NCBI RefSeq assembly: GCF_018457165.1
Contig: NZ_JAFMNX010000003.1
Location: 434,001 to 498,000 of the forward strand
Reading direction: 5' to 3'
Origin: Tianweitania aestuarii
GTDB taxonomy: Bacteria > Pseudomonadota > Alphaproteobacteria > Rhizobiales > Rhizobiaceae
Length of the DNA: 64,000 nt
Part shown: positions 51,423 through 59,778 of the stretch, one piece after another
Layout of the letters: each line of letters begins with the position of its first letter
Numbering within the stretch: position 1 is the stretch's first letter
The notes under the pieces: model-generated
What the model was told of the DNA's origin: nothing
The model's input: the letters and a program-made list of their open reading frames with translations, nothing else
The model's database searches: none
Translations under genes and position numbers: made by a program

Positions 51423-52349
51423 TCACATCGTCAAAACTAGGCGGCCACGCGTAATTTCGCCCTTTTCCATCAGCCGATGCGCTTCAACGGCTTGGGACAG
51501 CGGCATTGTGCGGGCCACCTGAGGCTCGATCGCTCCTTGGGCAGCCAAGTCCATCATCGCCTGGAGCGCTGTGCGGCCGTCGGAAATCATCACGCGTTTG
51601 ACGGTCACGCCGAATTCGGCGCCGCGATCGAGAATGGGGTCGGCAACCAGCCAGGCAAGCGTGCCGCCGCGCTTGAGGACTTTGTAGGATCTGTCGTGAA
51701 CGGCGCCGCCCATGAGGTCGAACACGATGTCTTGTTCGGACAGGATCTCGGAAAAGTCTTCCCTGTCATAGGCGATGGCAAAGGTTGCACCGAGGCCAAG
51801 CACATAGTCGCGATTGGTTGAGCGACAGGTAGCGGCAACCTCAGCGCCAAGATGTTGGCAAAGCTGGACAAGAAGCCCGCCCACCGCGCCGGCACCGGAA
51901 TGCACCAGCACCTTGTCGCCCGGCTTCAGACCGGCTGCCTGCACACAAAGCCAAGCGCTGTGGCCTGCATTGGTCATCGCGACCGCCTCCACCATGCTCA
52001 ATCGCTCGGGAACAACCACCGCGTTCTCAACATCGACCGCGATCAACTCAGCATAGCCACCCTGTGCAATCACTGACGCCATGACAACGACGCGATCGCC
52101 AATCTTGAAGTCCGTGACGTCGCTTCCCTTGCCAATCACCGTTCCACCACCGTCGCGGCCGGGCACGCTTGGCATTGCAAGCATGAAGTGGTTCTGCAGG
52201 AGCCCCTGGCGAAGCTTGCAATCAAAGGGCGTTACACTGGCCGCCTCGAGCCTGACCAGAATCTGGCCGGGTCCTGCAACGGGATCGGGAATGTCTGTGT
52301 AGATCATGACCTCGGCGGGGCCATGCTCGCGGTACTGAATAGCCTTCAC
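51423..52349 (-). CDS. Quinone oxidoreductase-like MDR protein
   Basis: A 308-residue zinc-independent medium-chain dehydrogenase/reductase. The N-terminal GroES-like domain (VLVRLEAASVTPFDCKLRQG, written in part as LEAASVTPFDCKLRQG) is followed by a Rossmann domain with KVLVHSGAGAVGGLLVQL. There are no zinc-binding cysteines of alcohol dehydrogenases. It probably reduces enones or quinones with NADPH. The start is GTG at 52349 with AAGGAG 9 nt upstream. It diverges from the acyl-CoA ligase gene. Confidence 0.88.
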   Translation of the reverse strand: MKAIQYREHGPAEVMIYTDIPDPVAGPGQILVRLEAASVTPFDCKLRQGLLQNHFMLAMPSVPGRDGGGTVIGKGSDVTDFKIGDRVVVMASVIAQGGYAELIAVDVENAVVVPERLSMVEAVAMTNAGHSAWLCVQAAGLKPGDKVLVHSGAGAVGGLLVQLCQHLGAEVAATCRSTNRDYVLGLGATFAIAYDREDFSEILSEQDIVFDLMGGAVHDRSYKVLKRGGTLAWLVADPILDRGAEFGVTVKRVMISDGRTALQAMMDLAAQGAIEPQVARTMPLSQAVEAHRLMEKGEITRGRLVLTM

Positions 52350-52515
52350 GCGTTACGCTCCTTCAACGGGTTGACCGGGCAGATCCAGCCGGACACCGGC
52401 GGCCGGAGCTTGGATCGAAGTAGGCTTCACGATCGTTGCCCGGCCAGGATACTCATGCCGGGATCGATCCGAATACGTCGTACATTATTGTGCTAGCACC
52501 CGATCAAACACCTTG

Positions 52516-52534
52516 CTACTTTATGCTTAAAATA
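52516..52534 (-). promoter_or_regulatory. Recurring AT-rich motif upstream of the acyl-CoA ligase operon
   Basis: On the minus strand this reads TATTTTAAGCATAAAGTAG, which matches TTTTAAG-NN-TAAAG of the 59722 site. It sits in the divergent promoter between the quinone-oxidoreductase-like gene and the acyl-CoA ligase gene. It supports GTG 52550 rather than ATG 52523 as the start of the ligase gene. Confidence 0.4.
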
Positions 52535-52549
52535 AGCGGAAGGTACACT

Positions 52550-54199
52550 GTGCACTCCACATCACCTTATGACGCATTTCGCAGCAAGGCTTTGAGCCGG
52601 CCGGATCTTCCCTTTCTAATTGCGCCTGCATCGGCGGGGCTGCCCTATGCCCCGGATGGTTTCCGGCTGACCTATGGGGAGATACACGACGCCTGTTCCG
52701 AACTCGGCGATCGCGTTCGCGCGGCGGGCTACAAGGCTGGCGATCGCATCGCCCTGCTTCTTGAGAACCGCCCTGAATTCTTTGTTCATTGGCTGGCCTT
52801 AAACAGCATTGGCGTCTCGATCGTGCCTTTGAACCCGGATATGCGACCCGAGGAACTGCACTTTCAGCTGCAGGTGTCCGGTGCAGATCTTGTTGTTGCC
52901 TTGCCCGAGTATAGTGACCTCGTGGTCAAAGGGCTGAGTGAGACAGCCACTGCTATTCTGCCCGGTGAGCCAATCCCTCCATGTGATCGCAAGCAAGAAG
53001 CACAGACCGACCTAAAGGAAGCAGATCGTGAATGCGCGCTGCTATTCACGTCCGGCAGCAGCGGCAAGCCCAAGGCCTGCATTCTTTCAAACCTGTATTT
53101 CATGACCCTTGCAGACTGGTACGTCACGCAAGGGGGCATTGCAGAGATGGGTGAGGATTGCGAAGTCGCGCTCACGCCATTGCCGTTCTTCCACATGAAT
53201 GCACTCGGCTGCACGGCCGTCGGCATGATGATCAAGGGCGGTGCCGTGGTTCCGCTGGATCGTTTCCATGCCCGCCGGTGGTGGCGCACCGTTGCCGATA
53301 GCGGCGCAACGATCGTCCACTGCCTGGGGGTCATCCCCGCTATCCTGCTGCAGCTTCCCGAAGATCCATGTGAGCGCAGTCACAAGGTTCGCTTTGCGCT
53401 GGGACCCGGTGTTGATGCGCGCCACAAATCGGTTTTCGAGGCTCGCTACGGCTTCCCGATCGTGGAGGCCTGGGCCATGACCGAAACGGGCGGTGCTGCG
53501 GCAACGACAACAGCCAGCGACCCTTATGAACCTGGCAAACGGTGCATCGGTCGGCCACGCTCCACCATGGACTACAGGCTCGTCGATGACGTCGGGCAGG
53601 AGGTGGAGATAGGCGAGCCCGGCGAACTCTTGGTGCGCACCAAGGGCGAAAATCCTCGGCATGGCTTTTTCTCCGGGTACTTCAGCGATGCGCCAGCCAC
53701 GGAGGAGGCGTGGGCTGGCGGCTGGTTCCACACCGGCGATCTCGTTTCAGCAGATGCCAAGGGCCTTCTCTACTTCTTTGATCGAAAGAAGAGCGTCGTG
53801 CGCCGATCGGGTGAAAACATCGCCGTTCTGGAAGTCGAGGCAGCCCTCGCCAACTACCCCGCGATCAAGGCGGTGGCCGTCGCTCCTGTCGCCGACGATC
53901 TGCGTGGCGAAGAAGTTTTTGCATTGGTAGTGCTTAAGGACGCTGAAGGAGACGCCGGGCGTGACAAGCTCGCAAACGACGTTCTCGTTCATGCGGCGCA
54001 ATCACTGTCTTATCACAAGCTCCCGGGATACATCGCTTTCGTTCAGGCTCTGCCGGTTGGATCAACGCAAAAGCTTCAACGCGGCGTGGTGAAGGAACAA
54101 GCGGCCCTGGCGCTGTCCGAGGGCGCCTGCGTGGATCTAAGGTCGAGCAAGGCTGCGATCCGCAAGCACGAACAGCTCGCCACTTCCGATCAAAGCTAG
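52550..54199 (+). CDS. AMP-binding acyl-CoA synthetase (CaiC-like)
   Basis: A 549-residue acid-CoA ligase of the ANL superfamily. The P-loop is LLFTSGSSGKPKACILSN, the substrate motif is VEAWAMTETGG, and the adenylate motif is GWFHTGDLVSADAKG followed by DRKKSVVRRSGENI. The final catalytic lysine is in STQKLQRGVVK. It activates a carboxylic acid to a CoA thioester, as the first step for the downstream thiolase-like/DUF35 pair. GTG 52550 has GGAAGG six nt upstream; ATG 52523 is the alternative and lacks one. It heads a six-gene operon. Confidence 0.89.
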   Translation: MHSTSPYDAFRSKALSRPDLPFLIAPASAGLPYAPDGFRLTYGEIHDACSELGDRVRAAGYKAGDRIALLLENRPEFFVHWLALNSIGVSIVPLNPDMRPEELHFQLQVSGADLVVALPEYSDLVVKGLSETATAILPGEPIPPCDRKQEAQTDLKEADRECALLFTSGSSGKPKACILSNLYFMTLADWYVTQGGIAEMGEDCEVALTPLPFFHMNALGCTAVGMMIKGGAVVPLDRFHARRWWRTVADSGATIVHCLGVIPAILLQLPEDPCERSHKVRFALGPGVDARHKSVFEARYGFPIVEAWAMTETGGAAATTTASDPYEPGKRCIGRPRSTMDYRLVDDVGQEVEIGEPGELLVRTKGENPRHGFFSGYFSDAPATEEAWAGGWFHTGDLVSADAKGLLYFFDRKKSVVRRSGENIAVLEVEAALANYPAIKAVAVAPVADDLRGEEVFALVVLKDAEGDAGRDKLANDVLVHAAQSLSYHKLPGYIAFVQALPVGSTQKLQRGVVKEQAALALSEGACVDLRSSKAAIRKHEQLATSDQS

Positions 54200-54234
54200 A
54201 AACGGGCGCAAGCTCAAACATAGGAGATCACGCG

Positions 54235-54660
54235 ATGCAGCCGGAAAAAATCCTTTACGAAACGAGCATGACGGCCCATGGCGGTCGCGAAGGCAAAGTC
54301 GAAAGCGCCGACGGAACCTTCTCGACGAATCTCAGCGTGCCAAAAGGTCTAGGCGGCGCTGGTGGCGACGGTTCAAACCCCGAGCAGCTTTTCGCAGCCG
54401 GTTATGCCGCCTGTTTTCTTGGCGCCGTTAAGCTCGTCGCTCGCACAAACAAGGTCGCGCTATCCGAGGATACAAGCGTTACCGCAAAGGTTGGCATCGG
54501 TCCGGTCGTAACCGGCTATGGCTTGGCCGTTGAACTGACGGTCTTGCTGCCAGGAGTGGACAGGGCAGTTGCCAAAGATATTGTTGCCGGCGCGCATGAG
54601 CGCTGCCCTTACTCCAACGCGACCCGCGGCAATATTGACGTCGTGCTGACCGTGGCTTAA
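54235..54660 (+). CDS. Organic hydroperoxide resistance protein (Ohr-type)
   Basis: A 141-residue thiol peroxidase of the Ohr subgroup. The catalytic cysteine is in AAGYAACFLGAVK and the resolving one is in AHERCPYSNATRG. NPEQLFAAGYAAC is the family signature. It detoxifies organic or lipid hydroperoxides with lipoylated partners. AGGAGA precedes the ATG. Its position inside a CoA-ester operon (8 nt before the thiolase-like gene) suggests protection against peroxides from an oxidative step in that pathway. Confidence 0.93.
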   Translation: MQPEKILYETSMTAHGGREGKVESADGTFSTNLSVPKGLGGAGGDGSNPEQLFAAGYAACFLGAVKLVARTNKVALSEDTSVTAKVGIGPVVTGYGLAVELTVLLPGVDRAVAKDIVAGAHERCPYSNATRGNIDVVLTVA

Positions 54661-54668
54661 GCGGCCGC

Positions 54669-55856
54669 ATGGGTCCCGGCTTGCGCGGTGGACGGAAAGG
54701 CTATGATGGTGTGGTGCTCGCCGCACCCGTCACCGTGCCTTACATGCGCTTCAGCATCGAGAGCACCGCCTGGTGGGTTGGCAGGGCGCTAGCCGCCTTG
54801 TCGCAAGCGTCCGGGATCGCGCACCAGAACTTCGACGGCTTCTCGCTCGCAAGCTTTTCGACGGCGCCCGATACCGCCATCGGCTTGACCCAGCACTTCG
54901 GACTGTCGCCCCGCTTCGTCGATTTCATTCCCATGGGCGGTGCATCCGGCATCGTTTCGATCCGCCACGCCGCGCGCGCTGTCCAGGCGGGTGATGCAGA
55001 TATCGTCGCCTGCGTGGCTGCCGATACCAATCACGTAAACTCGTTCAGGCATTCGCTCGAGAATTTCTCGCGGTTCTCGCAGGACGCCGTTTACCCCTAT
55101 GGGACCGGCGGGCCGAATGTCAGTTTCGCTCTCATTGCTGCAAACTACATGCGCAAATACGGTGCCGCGCGAGCAGATTTCGGCAAGATTGCTGTAGCCC
55201 AACGCTCGAACGCGCTGAAGAACCCGCATGCCTTGATGAAGAAGCCGCTCAGCATGGAGCAGTACATGAATGCGCGCGCCATAGCGGAGCCTATTCATCT
55301 GTTCGACTGCGTCATGCCCTGTGCCGGCGCGGAAGCCTTCCTTGTGATGCGCGAGGAAACGGCCAGGGCGGAGGGGCTCCCTTATGCCCGTCTCCTATCC
55401 GCGATCGAGCGTCATCACGCTTTTGCGCAGGATGCGATCCAGGAGCGCGGCGGCTGGGTGCAGGACATCGATGAACTCTATGCGATGGCAGGCGTCCGGC
55501 CGCAACAGATCGACGTGCTGCAAACCTATGACGACTATCCGGTTATTTCGATGATGCAGTTCGAGGATCTCGGCTTCTGCCGTAAGGGTGAGGGGCCGGA
55601 TTTCGTGCGCCAGCACGATCTGACGATCGGGGGCAGCTTTCCGCACAACACCAGCGGCGGACAGTTGTCGGCCGGCCAGGCAGGTGCCGCAGGCGGCCAC
55701 CTCGGCATCGTGGAAGCGGTCCGCCAGGTAACGGGCAGGGCCGAAGGCACTCAGGTGGCGAATGCGAAGCTTGCGCTGGCATCGGGCTTCGGCATGATCA
55801 ACTATGATCGCGGGCTTGCCTCCGGCGCGGTGATCCTGGCGGGAAACGAGCCATGA
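54669..55856 (+). CDS. Thiolase-fold protein lacking the nucleophilic cysteine (lipid-transfer/SCP-x type)
   Basis: A 395-residue thiolase-superfamily protein. Where thiolases have ACASG around the nucleophilic Cys it has MGGASG (residues 89-94), so the Cys is a glycine. The C-terminal end keeps GGSFPHNTSGGQLSAGQAGA. Such cysteine-less proteins act as retro-aldolases with a DUF35 partner in steroid side-chain degradation (Ltp2-ChsH2 type), and here the next gene encodes a DUF35 domain. The start at 54669 has no good ribosome site; it follows the Ohr gene by 8 nt. It overlaps the next gene by 4 nt. Confidence 0.84.
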   Translation: MGPGLRGGRKGYDGVVLAAPVTVPYMRFSIESTAWWVGRALAALSQASGIAHQNFDGFSLASFSTAPDTAIGLTQHFGLSPRFVDFIPMGGASGIVSIRHAARAVQAGDADIVACVAADTNHVNSFRHSLENFSRFSQDAVYPYGTGGPNVSFALIAANYMRKYGAARADFGKIAVAQRSNALKNPHALMKKPLSMEQYMNARAIAEPIHLFDCVMPCAGAEAFLVMREETARAEGLPYARLLSAIERHHAFAQDAIQERGGWVQDIDELYAMAGVRPQQIDVLQTYDDYPVISMMQFEDLGFCRKGEGPDFVRQHDLTIGGSFPHNTSGGQLSAGQAGAAGGHLGIVEAVRQVTGRAEGTQVANAKLALASGFGMINYDRGLASGAVILAGNEP

Positions 55857-57121
55857 CGCAGCCTTTGCAGCCGCCGCGACGCAAGAATCCGCTTGAGCGC
55901 ACACGGCTGCCCCTCCTGCCGCCGGCCAAGCGCAGCCGCCGCGCGCATGACCTCACCCGGGCTGCCGCCGAAGGCCGTTTTGCGCTTCACGCCTGTGAGA
56001 GTTGCGGCACCTATTCCTATCCGCCACGCGAGGCTTGCCCCGCGTGCTTGTCCGACCGGCTCGTCTTGCGTGATGCGCCGGATGGCGGCGAACTGCTTTC
56101 CGCGACAAAGGCAGAGGTCCCGGCCGATAATTATTTCCGGGAACGTGCGCCGTGGAGTGTCGGACTTGTCCGGATGGATGGCGGGCCCACGGTTCTTTGC
56201 TTCCTGAACCCGCGATGCCGGCCTGGCGATTTAGTGCGGCTGCAGCTACGGCTCGACAGGGCGGGCCAAGCCGTTTTCTATGCGTTTCCAGCGGGCAAAG
56301 GACAAGCAATGTCGGAGCGTGAACTGTCTGAAGATCCGCAATGGCGCGAGCTTGGCGCCGACCCGCAACACCGCCGCATTCTGATCACCGATGGACGCAA
56401 TCCCGTCCTGATGCCGCTCGTCGCCGCGTTGCACGGAGCGGGCGCTGGCGAGATCATCATTGGCCTCAGTGAAAGCTGGAAGCCGTTCGCGCACAGGGAT
56501 GCGCTGGCCGCGATGGATAAGGTGACGATCGTTCCTCTCGACCTCACCGATGAGCGCTCGGTGATCGATCTGGCGCGCGATCATGCGGCAAAGATCGAGA
56601 TTTTGATCAACACGGCCGACTATCTGCGTCCCGGCCCGCTGGGGGGAGCCTCTTCGCTGAATGCCGCGCGCGAGGCCATGGAACGACTTTACTTCGGCCA
56701 GTTGCGCCTTGCCGAAGCCTTCGCACCGGTGATGATCGCACGCGGAGCGGATGGCGACGCCGGGGCTGCCGCCTGGGTCAACCTCTTGTCGATCTATGCG
56801 CAAGTGCACGATCCAGCCTATGCCACCTATAGCGGCGCACAGGCGGCAGCCGTCGCGTTGTCGCAAGGCTTGCGCGCTGAACTTGCCAAAGGTGGCGTCA
56901 GGCTTGCCAATGTGTTCGCAGGTCCAACGGACAGCGAGTGGTACCAGACATCCGCGCAACCGAAAGTCAGCCAGTCGGCGATTGCCGCCGCGCTTGTTGA
57001 TGCCTTGAAGCGTGGGATGGAGGAGACGTATGTCGGTGATACCGCGAAGGATCTCCATGCGCGAAAGCAACGAAACCCCAAGGCGCTCGAGCGTGAGTTG
57101 GCAGCGGGGCTGGAGGGATGA
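55853..57121 (+). CDS. DUF35 zinc-ribbon/OB-fold protein fused to a degenerate SDR domain
   Basis: A 422-residue fusion. Residues about 30-150 are a DUF35 domain with a rubredoxin-like zinc ribbon (Cys48, Cys51, Cys62, Cys65 in HACESCGTYSYPPREACPAC) and an OB fold. Residues about 172-420 look like a short-chain dehydrogenase (RRILITDGRNPVL, VNLLSIYAQVHD, ATYSGAQAAAVALSQGL). The cofactor glycine motif is missing, and the YxxxK pair reads Y326...Gln330. The SDR part thus probably does not catalyse oxidoreduction. It may serve as a scaffold or substrate-channel partner for the thiolase-like protein encoded just upstream. Confidence 0.84.
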   Translation: MTQPLQPPRRKNPLERTRLPLLPPAKRSRRAHDLTRAAAEGRFALHACESCGTYSYPPREACPACLSDRLVLRDAPDGGELLSATKAEVPADNYFRERAPWSVGLVRMDGGPTVLCFLNPRCRPGDLVRLQLRLDRAGQAVFYAFPAGKGQAMSERELSEDPQWRELGADPQHRRILITDGRNPVLMPLVAALHGAGAGEIIIGLSESWKPFAHRDALAAMDKVTIVPLDLTDERSVIDLARDHAAKIEILINTADYLRPGPLGGASSLNAAREAMERLYFGQLRLAEAFAPVMIARGADGDAGAAAWVNLLSIYAQVHDPAYATYSGAQAAAVALSQGLRAELAKGGVRLANVFAGPTDSEWYQTSAQPKVSQSAIAAALVDALKRGMEETYVGDTAKDLHARKQRNPKALERELAAGLEG

Positions 57122-57918
57122 TCCCGATGCATGCTGATAGCCCGCTCAGTGGCTTCGCCCTGGCCCTTGCCACCGGCGCAGTGAGCATCGTCGACCTGAC
57201 GCAAACGCTGTCACCGGACTTCCCGACCATCGTCATGCCGCCGGAGCTTGGCCAATCCATGCCGGTGCGTATCGAGCGCATCTCTCACTACGATGCTGCC
57301 GGCCCTGCCTGGTACTGGAACAACATCTCGTTCGGCGAGCACACGGGGACGCATTTCGACGCGCCGATTCATTGGTTCACCGGCCGCGATCTGGCGAACA
57401 ACGCGGTGGATACGCTTCCCACGGCCCACATGATTGCCCCGGCCTGTGTGATCGACTGTTCAAGGGAAAGCGCTGACAACGGCGACTTTCGTTTGACGCG
57501 AGATATGGTTCTCGCCTGGGAAGCCATGCATGGGCAGATCACAAGCGGCTCATGGGTGCTGATGCGGACAGATTGGTCGCAGCGCGCTGGCGCAGCCTAT
57601 GCCAATTTGGCCGACGACGGTCCGCATACGCCTGGACCGGATGCAGAGGTGATGCGCTTCCTGGTCGAGGAGCGGGCGGTCCTGGGCTTCGGCACCGAAA
57701 CGATCGGCACGGATGCCGGACAGGGCGGGCACTTCCAGCCACCTTATCCCGCGCATCACTATCTTCATGGTGCCGGCCGCTATGGGCTGCAGTGCCTGTG
57801 CAATCTCGACCAGCTGCCGCCTATGGGTGCCATGATCGTTGCCGCCCCGCTCAAGATCCAGAACGGTTCCGGCAGTCCGCTGCGTGTTCTGGCGCTGGTG
57901 CCGAGCTCTGGTCGCTGA
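57118..57918 (+). CDS. Cyclase-family metal-dependent hydrolase (kynurenine formamidase-like)
   Basis: A 266-residue protein of the cyclase (PF04199-type) family. The metal-binding motif is HTGTHFDAPIHW (residues 75-86), and the conserved acid/His are in GFGTETIGTDAG and PAHHYLHGAG. Members hydrolyse formyl, lactone or amide bonds (kynurenine formamidase, isatin hydrolase). It starts at ATG 57118 overlapping the DUF35-SDR stop, with ATG 57127 as alternative. It is the fifth gene of the operon. Confidence 0.88.
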   Translation: MIPMHADSPLSGFALALATGAVSIVDLTQTLSPDFPTIVMPPELGQSMPVRIERISHYDAAGPAWYWNNISFGEHTGTHFDAPIHWFTGRDLANNAVDTLPTAHMIAPACVIDCSRESADNGDFRLTRDMVLAWEAMHGQITSGSWVLMRTDWSQRAGAAYANLADDGPHTPGPDAEVMRFLVEERAVLGFGTETIGTDAGQGGHFQPPYPAHHYLHGAGRYGLQCLCNLDQLPPMGAMIVAAPLKIQNGSGSPLRVLALVPSSGR

Positions 57919-57933
57919 GAAAGAAACAAGCCG

Positions 57934-58746
57934 TTGCGCATCTTCTGGCAAAGCTTCATCGACCATACCACATCCGCCGCCTACATGACGCGCCTGCAGG
58001 ACTATCTGAATGCAATCGCCGAGCCGGGAACGGTGATTGAGGTTCACGGTATCAGTCCGCCGGATCGCTCGTTCGGCCGCTTGTCCGAATTTCGTTGTGC
58101 GATCCTTGCGATCGACAACGGCATCGCTGCGGAAGAAGCCGGCTACGACGCCGTTGTTCTCGGCCACTTCCAGGATCCGGGCCTTCTTGAGCTCAAGTCT
58201 GCCGTATCTATCCCGGTGATCGGGACCGGGGAGGCAACTTTGCACTTCGCGGCCCAGCAAGGCCGCCATCTCGGTCTCGTCACCCTGGACGACGTTTTCC
58301 GCACCATGCATTTCGAACAAGGCGATCTCTACGGACTTTCCGGCAGAATCAGCCATGTTGCAGGCCTGAATGCCGACCCGTCCGATTTCTCGGCCTGCTT
58401 TGCCGGCGATCTTGACGCCAAAGCTCGCATGATTGAGGCCTTCCGCCTTGTTGCCGAGCCGATGGTTGCTGGTGGCGCCGATGTGATCGTCCCGGCCGGT
58501 GTGTTGCCGGGGCTGTTGATCGGCAGCGAGCATGGGCTGTGCTTCGGCCATGCGCCGGTGGTTAACTGTGCGGCCGTTGCGCTGAAATCAGCGGAGATGC
58601 ACGTTCGGCTACAAGCGCTCAATGGGTTTGAGCCGAGCCGCGGCCCCTTCTGTGCCAAGGCGCCGCCTCAAGCGATCGCAGATTTTCGTAAGCTGGTCGC
58701 CGAGGGGCGCGGTGCTTCCCCGCTTCTCAGGCCTGGCCAGCGGTAG
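57934..58746 (+). CDS. Aspartate/glutamate/hydantoin racemase-fold protein lacking both cysteines
   Basis: A 270-residue member of the Asp/Glu racemase superfamily, most like hydantoin racemases (MRIFWQSFID, AVVLGHFQDPGLLELKSA, HLGLVTLDDVF). At the two catalytic positions of hydantoin racemase (CFGDPG and GCAG) it has His78 (GHFQDPG) and Ala188 (VPAGVL). Neither catalytic cysteine is present, so simple racemase chemistry is unlikely. Translation seems to start at TTG 57934. It ends the six-gene operon. Confidence 0.75.
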   Translation: MRIFWQSFIDHTTSAAYMTRLQDYLNAIAEPGTVIEVHGISPPDRSFGRLSEFRCAILAIDNGIAAEEAGYDAVVLGHFQDPGLLELKSAVSIPVIGTGEATLHFAAQQGRHLGLVTLDDVFRTMHFEQGDLYGLSGRISHVAGLNADPSDFSACFAGDLDAKARMIEAFRLVAEPMVAGGADVIVPAGVLPGLLIGSEHGLCFGHAPVVNCAAVALKSAEMHVRLQALNGFEPSRGPFCAKAPPQAIADFRKLVAEGRGASPLLRPGQR

Positions 58747-58784
58747 CGTTCCACCCAGGAGGTCACTGCGGGCGTCTGCTGATC

Positions 58785-59546
58785 TCACCCTTCCGCAGCG
58801 TGTGCGGCGGCTACGCCGGCTGCGATGCTGGCGCCGAGGAACATCGTGTCGCTGGCTAGGAGAAAGAAGCTGACGCCGGCCTGGGCCCATTTGCCGACGT
58901 CGTCCGGCGAAGGGCGAAAGATGCCGACGGTTCTGCCGGCAGCGCGTACGGTTGACGTTATCTTTCGAATTGCGGCCTCGAGCTTCTCAGTTCCGGATGG
59001 GCCGGTAGCGTCGATCGAAACGGAAAGATCGCCAGGGCCGATGAAGATGACGTCGATGCCTTCCACCGCAACGATTGCCTCAATATTGGCCAGACCTTCG
59101 GCAGTCTCGACCTGAATGGCCAGCACCAGGTCCTCGTTGGCTGCCTGGAGGTAATTAGGAATGCGGTAGCCGTAAGCGGCGGCGCGCCCAGGGCCAACTC
59201 CGCGTTCGCCAATCGGCGGGTATCGCGTTGCCTGCACGGCAGCTTCAGCCTGGGCGGCGGTGGAAACCCGTGGCACAAGCACGCCAGCCGCGCCCGCGTC
59301 GAGAACGGACGCGATCCATTCCGGCGTATGGCCGGGTACGCGAACCATCGCAGGAACTTGGTGAACATCGGCTGCGCGGATCAGATCCTCGATCCGCTCG
59401 CGGCTGATCTGCGAATGCTCCCAATCTATGCAAAGGAAATTCAGGCCTGCCGCAGCCGTTACCTCGATCGCGACGGGGTGGGGAATGGAAGCGAAGGTTC
59501 CCACAACGCGCTCATGCTGAAGGCATTTTTGCCGAAAACTGATCAT
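58785..59546 (-). CDS. HpcH/HpaI-family class II aldolase
   Basis: A 253-residue TIM-barrel aldolase of the HpcH/HpaI (4-hydroxy-2-oxoheptanedioate aldolase) family. Key segments are FLCIDWEHSQIS (metal/acid residues), VPAMVRVPG (catalytic Arg), LDAGAAGVLVPRV, AIQVETAEGLANI and IFIGPGDLSVSI. It cleaves a 4-hydroxy-2-oxo acid to pyruvate and an aldehyde, or an equivalent reaction. It is on the opposite strand to the ligase operon and diverges from the GntR-RutA-like operon. Confidence 0.9.
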   Translation of the reverse strand: MISFRQKCLQHERVVGTFASIPHPVAIEVTAAAGLNFLCIDWEHSQISRERIEDLIRAADVHQVPAMVRVPGHTPEWIASVLDAGAAGVLVPRVSTAAQAEAAVQATRYPPIGERGVGPGRAAAYGYRIPNYLQAANEDLVLAIQVETAEGLANIEAIVAVEGIDVIFIGPGDLSVSIDATGPSGTEKLEAAIRKITSTVRAAGRTVGIFRPSPDDVGKWAQAGVSFFLLASDTMFLGASIAAGVAAAHAAEG

Positions 59547-59669
59547 CAGATCTTTGAGGCCTTTGCGGAATGAAGCGGCTACTTTGGTTTAAGCCTTGTG
59601 TCGCGCCCAAACATGCGTTGGCCGGTTGCCCGATGTCCAGCGCCGATGCTGACAGGCAGCCATATAACA

Positions 59670-59760
59670 GTATACGGAAATTAGGATGCGAGAGGTCGAG
59701 AATGGCTTTTCTGGTGCGTCTTTTAAGTTTAAAGCTTGAAGCAAGAGTAAATCAGTATAC
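59670..59760. promoter_or_regulatory. Divergent regulatory region with two GTATAC sites and the TTTAAGTTTAAA motif
   Basis: GTATAC lies at 59670-59675 and 59755-59760. Between them TTTAAGTTTAAAGCTTGAAG (59722-59741) repeats the 12-mer found at 43801-43812. The region separates the HpcH/HpaI aldolase from the GntR gene and is the best candidate for the binding site of that GntR protein. Confidence 0.5.
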
Positions 59761-59778
59761 ACTTCAGACTGAGAAATC

